A DNA stretch of 37,026 nucleotides from Canicola haemoglobinophilus (GCF_002015075.1 NZ_MUXZ01000051.1:1-37026), one strand, 5' to 3'. Counted from the stretch's first letter, positions 1 to 9,194 are shown. Translations and numbers: made by a program. The notes: a model not told the origin generated them from the sequence alone.

Positions 1-35
1 AATTATGGGAGAGGCTCAAAGGGATTCAAAGTATA

Positions 36-90
36 AAAAAAGACCTCTTAAAAATTGCGACATTGTTCACAAATTTAAGAGGTCTTAATA
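36..90 (-). terminator. Rho-independent terminator downstream of ftsN
   Basis: A 13-bp perfect inverted repeat (AAGACCTCTTAAA at 40-52, its complement at 74-86) has a 21-nt loop. On the minus strand it is followed by a run of seven T. It lies 20 bases past the ftsN stop, so it should end the ftsN transcript; the plus-strand side lacks a long T run. Confidence 0.85.
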
Positions 91-107
91 AATGAGGTTA
101 ATATTGA

Positions 108-878
108 TTACATACCAATAATGACACAATTACCAATAGATTTTGCTTTATCTAATGCCGCTTTAGTGGCATTACGATCACCGACTGGACCAACAACAAC
201 CCTGTTCCAATCTTCGCTACTATTAACGCGAGCATTAAATCCAGCCATGGATAAACGTGCTTGCATATTTTCTGCTTGAGCTCGGTTCTTGAATGCACCA
301 CATTGCAAACCAAATTTCTTCTCGGATGAATTTGTACTTGGCTTATTTTGGGTTGTTTGTACGCTTTGAGTTGGCTTAGCCGTCACAACCTCAGCTTTTT
401 TCTCTATTTTATTAACTTCTACTTTTGGTTTATCAGTCGTTACTGTTGATTTTGGTAGTTTGTCCTCTTTAGCTTTTTGTTCTTCTATTTTTTTACGTTC
501 TTCAATTTGATTAATTCTTGCTTGTTCAGCTGCTTTCTGCTCTTTTTCCATTTCTAGCAAAATTTTCTTCTGTTCTTCACTTAAACGCATATCTTTTTCT
601 AAAGATTTGGCATTATTATCAACGGGAACAGTTCTTGTTTCTAAAGCTTTGATATAGCTCCACACTTCTTCTGGTGGGGTTGGTAGAACACTTTTAGGCT
701 TTTCGGGTTTAGCCGATACTTGTGTAGTTGTATTTTTAGTTTTTGTTTTTAAAAAATATAATCCAGCTGCAAAGCCTAAAATAATCAAAAGTACCAAAGA
801 AATTAATAAGATTTTACTTTGTCCCTTTTTTTGTTTCTTCTTTTTAGAATTTGTATTTGCGATATAGTCTTTTGCCAC
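108..878 (-). CDS. ftsN: Cell division protein FtsN
   Basis: Late divisome protein that binds septal peptidoglycan and activates septal cell-wall synthesis; it is a bitopic inner membrane protein. The 256-residue product has a short basic cytoplasmic N-terminus (about 1-21), one membrane segment (about 23-43, rich in I/L/V), a long low-complexity periplasmic linker rich in K, E, Q and T, and a C-terminal SPOR domain (about 187-256) with the GLQCGAFKNRAQAENMQARL-type repeat. The start is GTG, preceded by AGGA at suitable distance; no better ATG is in frame. Only the membrane segment and SPOR domain are conserved in this family, so the call rests on architecture plus its position next to priA, as in many gamma-proteobacteria. 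Confidence 0.85.
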   Translation of the reverse strand: MAKDYIANTNSKKKKQKKGQSKILLISLVLLIILGFAAGLYFLKTKTKNTTTQVSAKPEKPKSVLPTPPEEVWSYIKALETRTVPVDNNAKSLEKDMRLSEEQKKILLEMEKEQKAAEQARINQIEERKKIEEQKAKEDKLPKSTVTTDKPKVEVNKIEKKAEVVTAKPTQSVQTTQNKPSTNSSEKKFGLQCGAFKNRAQAENMQARLSMAGFNARVNSSEDWNRVVVGPVGDRNATKAALDKAKSIGNCVIIGM

Positions 879-934
879 AATAAAATCCTGAATAATGAGT
901 AATCAATAAAAAAATAAGCGCAATTCTACTTAAA

Positions 935-970
935 AAGCTAGCACTAATCCAGTGCTAGCTTAAATCTAAC
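935..970 (-). terminator. Terminator overlapping the 3' end of priA
   Basis: AAGCTAGCACT (935-945), loop AATCC, then the complementary 11 bases (951-961). On the minus strand the stem is followed by TTTTT. The priA stop codon at 955-957 sits inside the stem, so the hairpin is made partly of coding sequence. Confidence 0.75.
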
Positions 971-3147
971 GGATCTACATCTAAAACTAACCGCACTTGC
1001 TTTAATTTAAGCCCGTTTTCTTGTTGGAAAGCATGTAAAAGCTGTTGCAGCTCTATTTTAGAAGGATGCTGTAATAAAAGTTGCCAACGATATTGCCCCG
1101 CTTTTTTACTGAAAGGTGCAGGGATTGGGCCTAAAATTTGTAGGTTTTTGTTTGTTGCATTACGAAAATATTCTGCAATTTGGCTTAAGGTTTCTTCTGC
1201 TTCTTGGGAATAGCGACTCTGTGCTTTAAATAAGGCTTGGGCACTGAATGGTGGCAATCCCATATTCTTGCGTAAATTTAAGGCTTGTTGTGCAAAATGA
1301 GGATAGCCTTGACTTAATAAACTCACTAATAACGGATGATCTGGGTAGTGTGTTTGCAACACAACTTCACCTTGTTTCTCCGCTCTACCTGCTCGCCCTG
1401 CAACTTGAATATAAAGCTGCGCTAAACGTTCTTCTGCACGAAAATCTGTTGAGAACAGTGCACTGTCCACATTTAATAGCGCAACTAAAGTGACATTAGG
1501 GAAGTGATGCCCTTTGGCGAGCATTTGCGTGCCAATTAGAATTTGGCTTTTGCCTGATTGGATCTCTTGTAGGTATTGTTCCAATTTTCCTTTGCGTGAG
1601 GTGCTATCTCTGTCAATTCGGGTAATCTTGTAGGTGGGTAAGCGCTGGCTTAGGGTTTCTTCTAGCTGTTCAGTGCCTATACCTGTCGTAATTAAATGCG
1701 TGGAGCCACAATTTCCGCATTGCATTGGTATCGGTTTTTGTGTGCCACAATGATGACAACGTAGCGCGCGTTGTTGTTGATGATAAGTATAAGGTCTTTC
1801 ACAATGTTGACATTCTGCGATCCAACCACATTCGTGGCAAAGTAAAACAGGCGCAAAGCCACGGCGATTTAAGAACAATAAGACTTGATTGCCTTTTTCT
1901 AAATGGCTTTTCATCATGCCTAATAAGGTTTCAGATAACCCGTTGTGCACAATTTGTCGCTTTAAATCAATGACAGAATAACGAAGTGCGGTGCTATTTC
2001 CAGCTCTTTTTTGCAAAGTAATATGGCGATATTTACCTTGTTGCACATTATTGATACTTTCTAAACTTGGTGTTGCTGAGCCTAATACAATAGGAATATC
2101 AAGTTGTTTAGCATAAACTACCGCAAGATCTCTGGCATGATAACGCCAGCTATCTTGTTGTTTAAAAGAAAGATCATGTTCTTCATCAATAATGATCAAG
2201 CCAAGCTTTTTGAAGGGCGTAAATAAAGCGGATCTTGTGCCAATAATGACCGCACTTTCGCCATTTTTAGCGCGTTGCCACACATGTAAGCGCTGCGTGT
2301 CATTTAAGTTTGAATGTAGCACATCAATTTCAACATGAAACCTTGCTCGAAAACGTTGAACAGTTTGGGGGGTAAGTCCAATTTCTGGTACTAGCACTAA
2401 AACTTGTTTATCTTGCTTTAAAATTTCCTCAATAAATTGAAGGTAAATTTCTGTTTTTCCAGAGCCTGTTACGCCTTCTAATAACCAGCTAGTAAATCCC
2501 GATTGAAAGATCAATTGGCTGAGTGCCAACGTTTGTTCTTGGTTTAGTCTAAGGCGATCGCCTGCTTGTGCAATGGGTTGATGATTTAATTTTTGTTGCC
2601 AAGATAGACTTGGTTTTGAGATCTCTTGTTCAAGTACATATCCTTTGCTTTTTAATGCTGCCCAAATTTGGTTAGGGAAAGGATTGTTATTTTTTTCTGT
2701 GGCATGTTGTTGTAAGTAATTTAGTGCCTCAAGCTGTTTTTTGGCTCGCTTTAAGCTGTTATCTTTGAGAGCTTGTTGTCCTTGTTCCGTTAATTGAAAG
2801 AAAATTGTGGATTTTTCTACCGCACTTTCTCCTTGGCGTAGTTTAGTCGGTAAGCTACTGATTAAAACTTCGCCTAAGGGCGATTGATAATAACTAGCTG
2901 CCCAATGTAATAAGCGCCATAACTCAGGGGTAAAAATCGAACTGTCATCAATAACATTAATAATGCTTTTTAATTGTGAGGTCGCAATATCTGTTTGCTC
3001 GGGCAAGTCTGTCACAATACCGACCAACTTTTGTCTGCCAAAAGGCACTAATATGCGACAACCAATAGTGGCAGAAAGATCATCTGGAATGAGATAATCA
3101 AAACAACTGAATAAAGGAACGGCAAGAGCAACACGCACAAGTTTCAT
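955..3147 (-). CDS. priA: Primosomal protein N' (replication restart helicase PriA)
   Basis: 3'-5' DNA helicase that recognises abandoned replication forks and loads the primosome for replication restart. At 730 residues it is full length. It shows the N-terminal 3'-DNA-end-binding domain, Walker A GVTGSGKTEIYL near residue 227, the DEEH box (IIIDEEHD near 321), and the eight-cysteine zinc-binding insert (CHECGW, CQHCERP, CHHCG, CGNCG, about 436-482). The conserved helicase motifs GTQMLAKGHHFP and QVAGRAGRAEKQG follow. It lies 4 bases after mazG on the same strand, so the two are probably cotranscribed and end at the hairpin that overlaps the priA stop. Confidence 0.97.
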   Translation of the reverse strand: MKLVRVALAVPLFSCFDYLIPDDLSATIGCRILVPFGRQKLVGIVTDLPEQTDIATSQLKSIINVIDDSSIFTPELWRLLHWAASYYQSPLGEVLISSLPTKLRQGESAVEKSTIFFQLTEQGQQALKDNSLKRAKKQLEALNYLQQHATEKNNNPFPNQIWAALKSKGYVLEQEISKPSLSWQQKLNHQPIAQAGDRLRLNQEQTLALSQLIFQSGFTSWLLEGVTGSGKTEIYLQFIEEILKQDKQVLVLVPEIGLTPQTVQRFRARFHVEIDVLHSNLNDTQRLHVWQRAKNGESAVIIGTRSALFTPFKKLGLIIIDEEHDLSFKQQDSWRYHARDLAVVYAKQLDIPIVLGSATPSLESINNVQQGKYRHITLQKRAGNSTALRYSVIDLKRQIVHNGLSETLLGMMKSHLEKGNQVLLFLNRRGFAPVLLCHECGWIAECQHCERPYTYHQQQRALRCHHCGTQKPIPMQCGNCGSTHLITTGIGTEQLEETLSQRLPTYKITRIDRDSTSRKGKLEQYLQEIQSGKSQILIGTQMLAKGHHFPNVTLVALLNVDSALFSTDFRAEERLAQLYIQVAGRAGRAEKQGEVVLQTHYPDHPLLVSLLSQGYPHFAQQALNLRKNMGLPPFSAQALFKAQSRYSQEAEETLSQIAEYFRNATNKNLQILGPIPAPFSKKAGQYRWQLLLQHPSKIELQQLLHAFQQENGLKLKQVRLVLDVDPLDLS

Positions 3148-3151
3148 AATA

Positions 3152-3961
3152 CTATTTTCCTTGTTGCGTTTGTGCTAGTTCATCTTTTTTCACTTCATCC
3201 CAAAAAATATCCATTTCAGCTAAAGATGAGTTTTCAAAGGTTTTATTCGCTTCTCGTAGTTTTTGTTCAACAGCTCGGAAACGACGTTCAAATTTTTGAT
3301 TTGCTTTGCGTAGGCTTTCTTCTGGGTTACATTTTAGATGACGGCTTAAATTCACCACAGCAAAGAGAAGATCGCCAATTTCTTCTTCAATTTTGGCTTG
3401 ATTAATATGATTGGCTTGATATTCCTGATTAACTTCTTCCAATTCTTCTTGCACCTTAGCGATAACAGGAGCGACTTGATCCCAATCAAAGCCAATTTTT
3501 GCACAGCGTTTTTGTAATTTTTCTGCTCTCATTAATGCTGGAAAAGCATGAGGAACATTATCTAAAATAGATTGATGACCTTTTTCAATATGCTCACTTT
3601 GTTTTACTTTGTTCCAATTTTGTAGCGCTTCTTCAGCATTATTCGCTTTCTGTTCGCCAAAAACATGTGGGTGGCGGCGCAGAATTTTTTCTATGACATT
3701 ATGTACTACATCATCAAAAGTAAAATATTGATCTTCCGTAGCGAGTTGGCTAAAGAATACGACCTGTAAGAGTAAATCCCCTAATTCTTCTTTTAGGTCA
3801 GGCATATTATTTTGTTCTATTGCTTCAATGACCTCATAAGTTTCCTCTGTTAAACAACTAATCATCGAATGATAATCTTGTTTTAAATCCCAAGGGCAGC
3901 CACCATTAGGGTTACGCAATTGAGCGATGATACGAATAAAATCTTGAATATTGTAGGTCAT
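3152..3961 (-). CDS. mazG: Nucleoside triphosphate pyrophosphohydrolase MazG
   Basis: Hydrolyses NTPs and dNTPs to monophosphate and pyrophosphate, cleaning aberrant nucleotides and in E. coli affecting ppGpp levels. The 269-residue product holds two MazG-fold repeats. The first has the metal-binding EETYEVIEAIEQ and ELGDLLLQVVF motifs (about 39-68). The second has the matching EELEEVNQEYQ and EEIGDLLFAVVNLSRHL (about 171-208). The first repeat begins with the typical RNPNGGCPWDLKQ sequence. The length fits the enterobacterial enzyme (about 263). It probably heads a mazG-priA operon and is divergent from uspA. Confidence 0.95.
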   Translation of the reverse strand: MTYNIQDFIRIIAQLRNPNGGCPWDLKQDYHSMISCLTEETYEVIEAIEQNNMPDLKEELGDLLLQVVFFSQLATEDQYFTFDDVVHNVIEKILRRHPHVFGEQKANNAEEALQNWNKVKQSEHIEKGHQSILDNVPHAFPALMRAEKLQKRCAKIGFDWDQVAPVIAKVQEELEEVNQEYQANHINQAKIEEEIGDLLFAVVNLSRHLKCNPEESLRKANQKFERRFRAVEQKLREANKTFENSSLAEMDIFWDEVKKDELAQTQQGK

Positions 3962-4084
3962 AAATCAATCTCGTGGAGTAAATAATATTGGAAACAAGAA
4001 TACCATAGCCTGATATGAACAAAAAAATGAAACTTTTTTTAAACTGTGATCTGGCGCAATTTTTTTTATTTTTTGCAATGTTAG

Positions 4085-4090
4085 TATAAT
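4085..4090 (+). promoter_or_regulatory. Candidate -10 element for uspA
   Basis: TATAAT lies 42 bases before the uspA start in the 170-base divergent mazG/uspA gap. The -35 region at the expected spacing is only a T run, so another activator or an upstream AT-rich element may contribute. The ribosome binding site AGAAGGGGG precedes the ATG. Confidence 0.45.
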
Positions 4091-4131
4091 TCCAACAATT
4101 AGTTAAACTTACTCAAAAGAAGGGGGCAATT

Positions 4132-4557
4132 ATGTATAAACATGTATTAGTCGCAGTGGATCTTTCAGATGAAAGTGGATTTTTGCTTGAAAAAGCAGCA
4201 AAAATAGCGAAACAGCATGATGCAAAATTATCTATTATTCATGTTGATGTGAATTTTTCCGATCTTTATACGGGTTTAATCGATGTTAATATGTCTTCAA
4301 TCCAAGATAGAATTTCAACGGAAACACATCAAGCCTTGATTGAGCTATCAGAACAATCTAGCTATCCAGTTTCTGAAAAATTGAGTGGTAGTGGTGATTT
4401 AGGTCAAGTTTTATCTGATGCTATTGAGCAATACCAAGTTGATCTATTAGTTACAGGTCATCATCAAGATTTCTGGAGTAAATTAATGTCCTCAACGCGT
4501 CAAGTGATGAATTCAATTAAAGTGGATATGTTAGTAGTACCACTTAGAGAAGAATAA
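4132..4557 (+). CDS. uspA: Universal stress protein A
   Basis: Small cytoplasmic stress protein of the UspA family, induced on growth arrest in relatives. At 141 residues it is one Usp domain. It begins MYKHVLVAVDLSDES, the beta-1 strand with the conserved Asp, and ends in an IKVDMLVVPL strand. The segment SGDLGQVLSDAIEQYQVDLLVTGHHQDF is the usual mid-domain region. The ATP-binding G-2x-G-9x-G(S/T) motif of the UspFG subgroup is absent, which fits the non-ATP-binding UspA type. It is monocistronic, with its own hairpin terminator 20 bases downstream and a strong ribosome binding site. Confidence 0.93.
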   Translation: MYKHVLVAVDLSDESGFLLEKAAKIAKQHDAKLSIIHVDVNFSDLYTGLIDVNMSSIQDRISTETHQALIELSEQSSYPVSEKLSGSGDLGQVLSDAIEQYQVDLLVTGHHQDFWSKLMSSTRQVMNSIKVDMLVVPLREE

Positions 4558-4577
4558 GGATAACAAATATTAATGAT

Positions 4578-4601
4578 GGGCAACGTCAGTTGCCCTTTTT
4601 T
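4578..4601 (+). terminator. Terminator of uspA
   Basis: GGGCAAC, loop GTCA, GTTGCCC, then six T. It is a textbook intrinsic terminator 20 bases after the uspA stop. Confidence 0.92.
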
Positions 4602-4749
4602 ATTGGTGCTAAAATATAGTTTTGAGATACTCTTTGTTATAACTTAAAAGAATATAGAAATCAGCTAAAAAGTTTTTTTATAAATGTAAAAAATGTGCAA
4701 CAATAAGCAAGTTTTTTCCCAGATTAACAAGATACAACAAGGTTTTTTA

Positions 4750-7374
4750 ATGAAAACAACAGCAGAAATTAGACAGGCTTTTTTGGATTTTTTCCACAGC
4801 AAAGGGCATCAAGTTGTAGATAGTAGTTCTTTGGTACCAGAAAATGATCCAACTTTACTTTTTACTAATGCAGGTATGAATCAATTTAAGGATGTTTTTC
4901 TTGGTTTAGATAAACGTTCTTATTCAAGAGCAACCACAGCGCAGCGCTGTGTGCGTGCTGGTGGTAAACATAATGATTTAGAAAATGTTGGTTATACCGC
5001 TCGTCATCATACTTTCTTTGAAATGCTTGGAAATTTTAGTTTTGGCGATTATTTCAAACAAGATGCAATTAAATTTGGTTGGGAGTTTTTAACTTCACCA
5101 CAGTGGCTTGGTTTACCAAAAGAAAAATTATATGTCACCGTGTATGAAACTGATGATGAAGCTTATGATATTTGGCATAAGGAAGTTGGTGTGCCAGAAA
5201 ATCATATTATCCGCATAGGCGATAATAAAGGGGCTCCTTATGCTTCTGATAACTTCTGGGCAATGGGGGACACTGGTCCTTGCGGTCCTTGTACAGAGAT
5301 TTTTTATGATCATGGTGATCATATTTGGGGCGGTTTACCAGGCCGCGCAGAAGAAGATGGCGACCGTTATATTGAAGTTTGGAATATCGTATTCATGCAA
5401 TTCAACCGCCTTGCTGATGGCACAATGGAAAAATTACCAAAACCATCGGTTGACACTGGTATGGGATTAGAGCGCATTAGTGCAGTAATGCAGCATGTCA
5501 ATTCAAACTATGACATTGATATTTTCCAAAAATTAATTGCGAAGGTTGCTGAACTTACAGGCGAAAAAGATTTAACAAATAAATCATTACGCGTGATTGC
5601 TGACCATATTCGCTCTTGTGCTTATTTGATTGCAGATGGTGTTATTCCTTCTAATGAAGGTCGTGGCTATGTTCTACGTCGTATCATCCGCCGTGCAGTT
5701 CGTCATGGTCATTTATTAGGTGCTAAAGGTGCTTTTTTCTATAAATTAGTGCCAACATTAATTGATGTAATGGCGGCAGCTGGTAAGGATGTTAAAGAGA
5801 AACAGGCTAATGTTGAAAAATTATTACGTTTAGAAGAAGAGCAATTTGCTCGTACTTTAGAGCGTGGTTTAGCTTTATTAGATGATGCGTTAGCGAATGT
5901 AAAAGATGGCGTGTTATCTGGCGAAGTTGCCTTCAAATTATATGATACTTATGGTTTCCCATTAGATCTTACTGCGGATGTTTGTCGTGAACGTGATATT
6001 CGCATTGATGAAGAAGGCTTCGATCGTGAAATGGAAGCACAACGTTTACGTGCGCAATCTGCAAGTCAATTTGGCGTAGATTACAATAATGTCATTCGTG
6101 TAGATGGAACTACTACTTTTGAAGGTTATACCGAAGCAGAATCTTTAGCAAAAGTGACCGCACTTTTCTATGAGGGTAAATCTGTTGAGAGCATTAGTGC
6201 TGGGCAAAGTGCGGTTGTTATTTTGGAAAATACACCATTTTATGCGGAGTCTGGTGGCCAAATCGGTGACAGCGGTCGTTTAAGTGCTGCGAACATGTTG
6301 TTTGATGTAAAAGATACACAAAAATATGGGCAAGTTTTTGGACATATTGGTGAATTAATTCAAGGAACATTAAGCGTTGGCCAAACTATTAATGCGGTTG
6401 TTGATGTAGAGCGCCGTACACAAACTTCATTAAATCACAGTGCAACTCATTTATTGCATGCTGCTTTACGTCAAGTTCTGGGAACTCATGTGGCGCAAAA
6501 AGGTTCACTGGTATCAGACACAGCGCTACGTTTTGACTTTGTTCAGCCTGAAGCAATTAGCCAAGCGCAATTATTTGAAGTTGAGCGTATTGTCAACCAA
6601 CATATTCGTGCGAATCACCCTGTTGTTACTGAAGTTATGCCGATTGATGAAGCAAAAGCGAAGGGCGCAATGGCGTTATTTGGCGAGAAATATGGTGATG
6701 TTGTTCGTGTTGTGACTATGAGTGAGTTTTCTGTGGAGCTTTGCGGTGGTATTCACGTGAAACGTACTGGCGAAATTGGGTTATTCAAGATTATTTCTGA
6801 ATCTGCTATTGCTGCTGGCGTTCGTCGTGTTGAAGCTGTAACTGGTAATGCTGCAATTCATTGGTTGCAACAACAGCAAGAACTATTGATGCAAAGTGCG
6901 GATTTATTGAAATCTGATACAAATTCATTAGTAGAAAAAATTCAGCAATTGCAAGACAAAGCGAAGAAAGCGGAGAAAGAACTACAAGCATTAAAAGAAA
7001 AATCTGCAATGCAAGCTGGGTCTGATCTTGCTAAAAGTGCGGTAAAAATTAATGGTATTTCTGTTATTGTTCAGCAACTTGAGGGGATGGATGCAAAATC
7101 CTTACGAGTTGTGGTTGATGATTTGAAAAACCAATTAGGATCCGCTGTAATTGCTTTTGTAACTAAGAGTGAAGATAAAGTTAATTTAATTGTCGGCGTC
7201 ACTGCTGATTTAACTGCTAAAGTTAAAGCTGGCGAGTTGGTTAACTTAATGGCACAACAAGTTGGAGGTAAAGGCGGTGGTCGTCCTGATATGGCAATGG
7301 CAGGTGGATCACAACCAGAAAATATCTCTAATGCGTTAACGATTTGTAACGAATGGTTACAGAACAATTTGTAA
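4750..7374 (+). CDS. alaS: Alanine--tRNA ligase
   Basis: Charges tRNA-Ala and edits mischarged Ser/Gly-tRNA. I place the start at the ATG at 4750 (MKTTAEIRQAFLDFFHSKGH), 19 codons inside the longest open frame. It matches the family N-terminus, has AAGG eight bases upstream, and gives 874 residues against about 875 in E. coli. Visible parts: the class II catalytic core with NAGMNQFK (motif 2 region) and the GDTGPCGPC loop; the editing domain with zinc-binding HSATH and CGGIH (about 562 and 662 in the trimmed numbering); and the C-Ala domain ending in GGKGGGRPDMAMAGG. The alaS-csrA order is conserved in gamma-proteobacteria. Confidence 0.98.
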   Translation: MKTTAEIRQAFLDFFHSKGHQVVDSSSLVPENDPTLLFTNAGMNQFKDVFLGLDKRSYSRATTAQRCVRAGGKHNDLENVGYTARHHTFFEMLGNFSFGDYFKQDAIKFGWEFLTSPQWLGLPKEKLYVTVYETDDEAYDIWHKEVGVPENHIIRIGDNKGAPYASDNFWAMGDTGPCGPCTEIFYDHGDHIWGGLPGRAEEDGDRYIEVWNIVFMQFNRLADGTMEKLPKPSVDTGMGLERISAVMQHVNSNYDIDIFQKLIAKVAELTGEKDLTNKSLRVIADHIRSCAYLIADGVIPSNEGRGYVLRRIIRRAVRHGHLLGAKGAFFYKLVPTLIDVMAAAGKDVKEKQANVEKLLRLEEEQFARTLERGLALLDDALANVKDGVLSGEVAFKLYDTYGFPLDLTADVCRERDIRIDEEGFDREMEAQRLRAQSASQFGVDYNNVIRVDGTTTFEGYTEAESLAKVTALFYEGKSVESISAGQSAVVILENTPFYAESGGQIGDSGRLSAANMLFDVKDTQKYGQVFGHIGELIQGTLSVGQTINAVVDVERRTQTSLNHSATHLLHAALRQVLGTHVAQKGSLVSDTALRFDFVQPEAISQAQLFEVERIVNQHIRANHPVVTEVMPIDEAKAKGAMALFGEKYGDVVRVVTMSEFSVELCGGIHVKRTGEIGLFKIISESAIAAGVRRVEAVTGNAAIHWLQQQQELLMQSADLLKSDTNSLVEKIQQLQDKAKKAEKELQALKEKSAMQAGSDLAKSAVKINGISVIVQQLEGMDAKSLRVVVDDLKNQLGSAVIAFVTKSEDKVNLIVGVTADLTAKVKAGELVNLMAQQVGGKGGGRPDMAMAGGSQPENISNALTICNEWLQNNL

Positions 7375-7385
7375 AATAAAATTTT

Positions 7386-7401
7386 TGTGTTATAGCTCAC
7401 A
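7386..7401. promoter_or_regulatory. Candidate CRP site 1 upstream of csrA
   Basis: TGTGTTATAGCTCACA matches the CRP consensus TGTGA-N6-TCACA in 9 of 10 core positions. It is about 140 bases before csrA, just after alaS. Confidence 0.5.
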
Positions 7402-7446
7402 TTTTTGAATATTATTCATCTATTTGTGAGAATAAATAACGTAGAA

Positions 7447-7462
7447 TGTGAGCTAGATAACA
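7447..7462. promoter_or_regulatory. Candidate CRP site 2 upstream of csrA
   Basis: TGTGAGCTAGATAACA keeps nine of ten core CRP positions and the CTAGAT centre of the ideal site. It is a normal CRP site, not the TGCGA-N6-TCGCA competence type. A perfect 11-bp inverted repeat (TAGCTCACATT at 7393-7403, complement at 7445-7455) joins it to site 1. Confidence 0.55.
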
Positions 7463-7539
7463 CTTTATTATTTAAACTAAAAATAAGGATTTTAAGAAAG
7501 ATAGGGATGTTATAAATTCAAATGAAATGAGAGAGTTGT

Positions 7540-7722
7540 ATGCTAATATTAACCAGAAAAGTGGGCGAGAGCTTACTCATTGGCGATGATATTTCTATCA
7601 CGATATTAAATATACGTGGCAATCAAGTAAAAATTGGTGTTGATGCACCGAAAGATGTTTCTGTTCATAGAGAGGAAATTTACCAGCGCATTAAAGATGC
7701 ACAGGATGAACAGCCGTCTTAA
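7540..7722 (+). CDS. csrA: Carbon storage regulator CsrA
   Basis: Homodimeric RNA-binding protein that binds ANGGA-type motifs in leaders of target mRNAs and represses or stabilises them, controlling carbon metabolism and surface traits. The 60-residue product is full length and nearly identical in pattern to family members: MLILTRKVGESLLIGDDI, then VKIGVDAPKDVSVHREEIYQRI with the RNA-contacting Leu4/Arg6 and Arg44 regions. The leader of 165 bases carries two CRP-like boxes. A weak -10 (TATAAA near 7511) lies closer to the start. It is followed 33 bases later by the phosphohexomutase gene. Confidence 0.96.
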   Translation: MLILTRKVGESLLIGDDISITILNIRGNQVKIGVDAPKDVSVHREEIYQRIKDAQDEQPS

Positions 7723-7755
7723 TGGCTTTTGTAATTGGTAAGATATGGAGAAATT

Positions 7756-9120
7756 ATGAGTAAATTGACTTGTTTCAAAGCGTACGATATTCGTGGTCGT
7801 TTAGGCGATGAATTAAATGTGGATATTGTATATCGTATTGGTCGTGCTTTCGGACAATTTTTAAAGCCCAAAACGATTGTTGTCGGTGGAGATGTTCGTT
7901 TAACCAGTAAAGAATTAAAAAGTGCGGTAACTAATGGACTTTTAGATTCAGGGGTGAATGTCATTGATTTGGGCGAAGTTGGCACAGAAGAAGTCTATTT
8001 TGCTACTTCATTCTTAAAAGCTGATGGTGGTATTGAAGTAACTGCAAGTCATAATCCTATGGATTACAATGGATTAAAACTTGTACGTGAAGGCTCCCGC
8101 CCTATTAGCGCTGATACAGGTTTAGCTGATATTCAACGTCTTGCGGAAGAAAATAATTTTGCTCCAGTAACACAACGAGGAGAATATAAACAGCTTTCAG
8201 TATTAGGCGACTATGTTGAACATCTCTTATCTTATATCAATTTAGAAAATCTAAAACCAATGAAATTGGTAATTAATTCAGGTAATGGTGCTGCTGGTCA
8301 TGTTATTGATGCGATTGAAGCTCAATTCCGTGCAAAACGTGTACCTGTTGAATTTGTAAAAGTCCATAATAATCCAGATGGTACTTTCCCAAATGGAATT
8401 CCTAACCCAATCCTACATGAAAATCGTCAAGATACTATTGATGCTGTGCTTGAGCATAAAGCTGATATGGGTATTGCTTTCGATGGTGATTTTGACCGTT
8501 GTTTCTTGTTTGATGAAAATGGTGGTTTTATTGAAGGTTACTATATCGTTGGTCTATTAGGACAAGCATTCTTACAGAAAAATAAAGGTGCTAAGATCAT
8601 TTATGATCCACGTTTAATTTGGAACACGATTAAATTAGTGGAAGAAAATGGCGGTGAAGCTGTGATGTCTAAATCTGGACATTCTTTCATTAAGGAAAAA
8701 ATGCGTGCCGTTGATGCTATTTATGGCGGCGAAATGAGTGCTCATCACTATTTCCGCGATTTCTTCTATTGTGATAGTGGAATGATTCCTTGGCTGCTTG
8801 TTATGGAATTAGTGTCTAGCACAGGTAAGTCATTAGGCGAATTAGTTGGTAATAGCCTTGAAACTTATCCATCTCCAGGTGAAATTAATAGTAAACTAGT
8901 GGATGCGAAATCTGCTATTGCTCGTGTTCGTGCTGCTTATGAAAAAGACTCTATCAGCGTGGATGAAACTGATGGTATCAGTATTGAATATCCAAATTGG
9001 CGTTTCAATTTACGTAGTTCAAATACAGAACCTGTTGTTCGCTTAAATTTAGAAACGCGTGGTGATAAGCAATTAATGACAGAAAAAACAGAAGAAATTC
9101 TATCTTTATTACGCCAATAA
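7756..9120 (+). CDS. manB: Phosphomannomutase/phosphoglucomutase
   Basis: Alpha-D-phosphohexomutase that interconverts hexose-6-P and hexose-1-P. Next to galU it probably supplies glucose-1-P (or mannose-1-P) for sugar nucleotides and lipooligosaccharide. I use the ATG at 7756, which has GGAGA seven bases upstream, not the TTG 21 bases earlier. The 454-residue product shows the phosphoserine loop TASHNPMDYNG (about 92-102), the magnesium loop DGDFDRC (about 238), the sugar loop GGEMSAHHYFRD (about 320) and the phosphate-binding loop RSSNTEPVVR (about 421). The GEMSAHH loop is that of the ManB/CpsG and dual-specificity PMM/PGM branch. Sequence alone does not fix the preferred sugar. Confidence 0.9.
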   Translation: MSKLTCFKAYDIRGRLGDELNVDIVYRIGRAFGQFLKPKTIVVGGDVRLTSKELKSAVTNGLLDSGVNVIDLGEVGTEEVYFATSFLKADGGIEVTASHNPMDYNGLKLVREGSRPISADTGLADIQRLAEENNFAPVTQRGEYKQLSVLGDYVEHLLSYINLENLKPMKLVINSGNGAAGHVIDAIEAQFRAKRVPVEFVKVHNNPDGTFPNGIPNPILHENRQDTIDAVLEHKADMGIAFDGDFDRCFLFDENGGFIEGYYIVGLLGQAFLQKNKGAKIIYDPRLIWNTIKLVEENGGEAVMSKSGHSFIKEKMRAVDAIYGGEMSAHHYFRDFFYCDSGMIPWLLVMELVSSTGKSLGELVGNSLETYPSPGEINSKLVDAKSAIARVRAAYEKDSISVDETDGISIEYPNWRFNLRSSNTEPVVRLNLETRGDKQLMTEKTEEILSLLRQ

Positions 9121-9136
9121 TTGACTCAAAAAAGAA

Positions 9137-9168
9137 ACCGCACTTTGTGAACGCAAAGTGCTGTTGTT
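9137..9168 (+). terminator. Hairpin built on an uptake signal, after the phosphohexomutase gene
   Basis: GCACTTTG (9140-9147), loop TGAACG, CAAAGTGC (9154-9161). The left arm is part of an uptake signal in reverse orientation (ACCGCACTT from 9138). The T-rich tract after it is short, so termination may be partial and galU may be read from upstream. Confidence 0.5.
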
Positions 9169-9194
9169 TATTATCCTAATTTAAGGACGTTAAA

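Noticed and set aside
4693..4749. Extra 19 N-terminal residues of alaS
   Set aside because: They have no family counterpart, and AAGG is correctly placed for the ATG at 4750.
7071..7400. 109-codon open frame antisense to the alaS 3' end
   Set aside because: It is fully inside alaS on the other strand, has no ribosome binding site, and its composition is a shadow of the GGKGGGRPD coding region.
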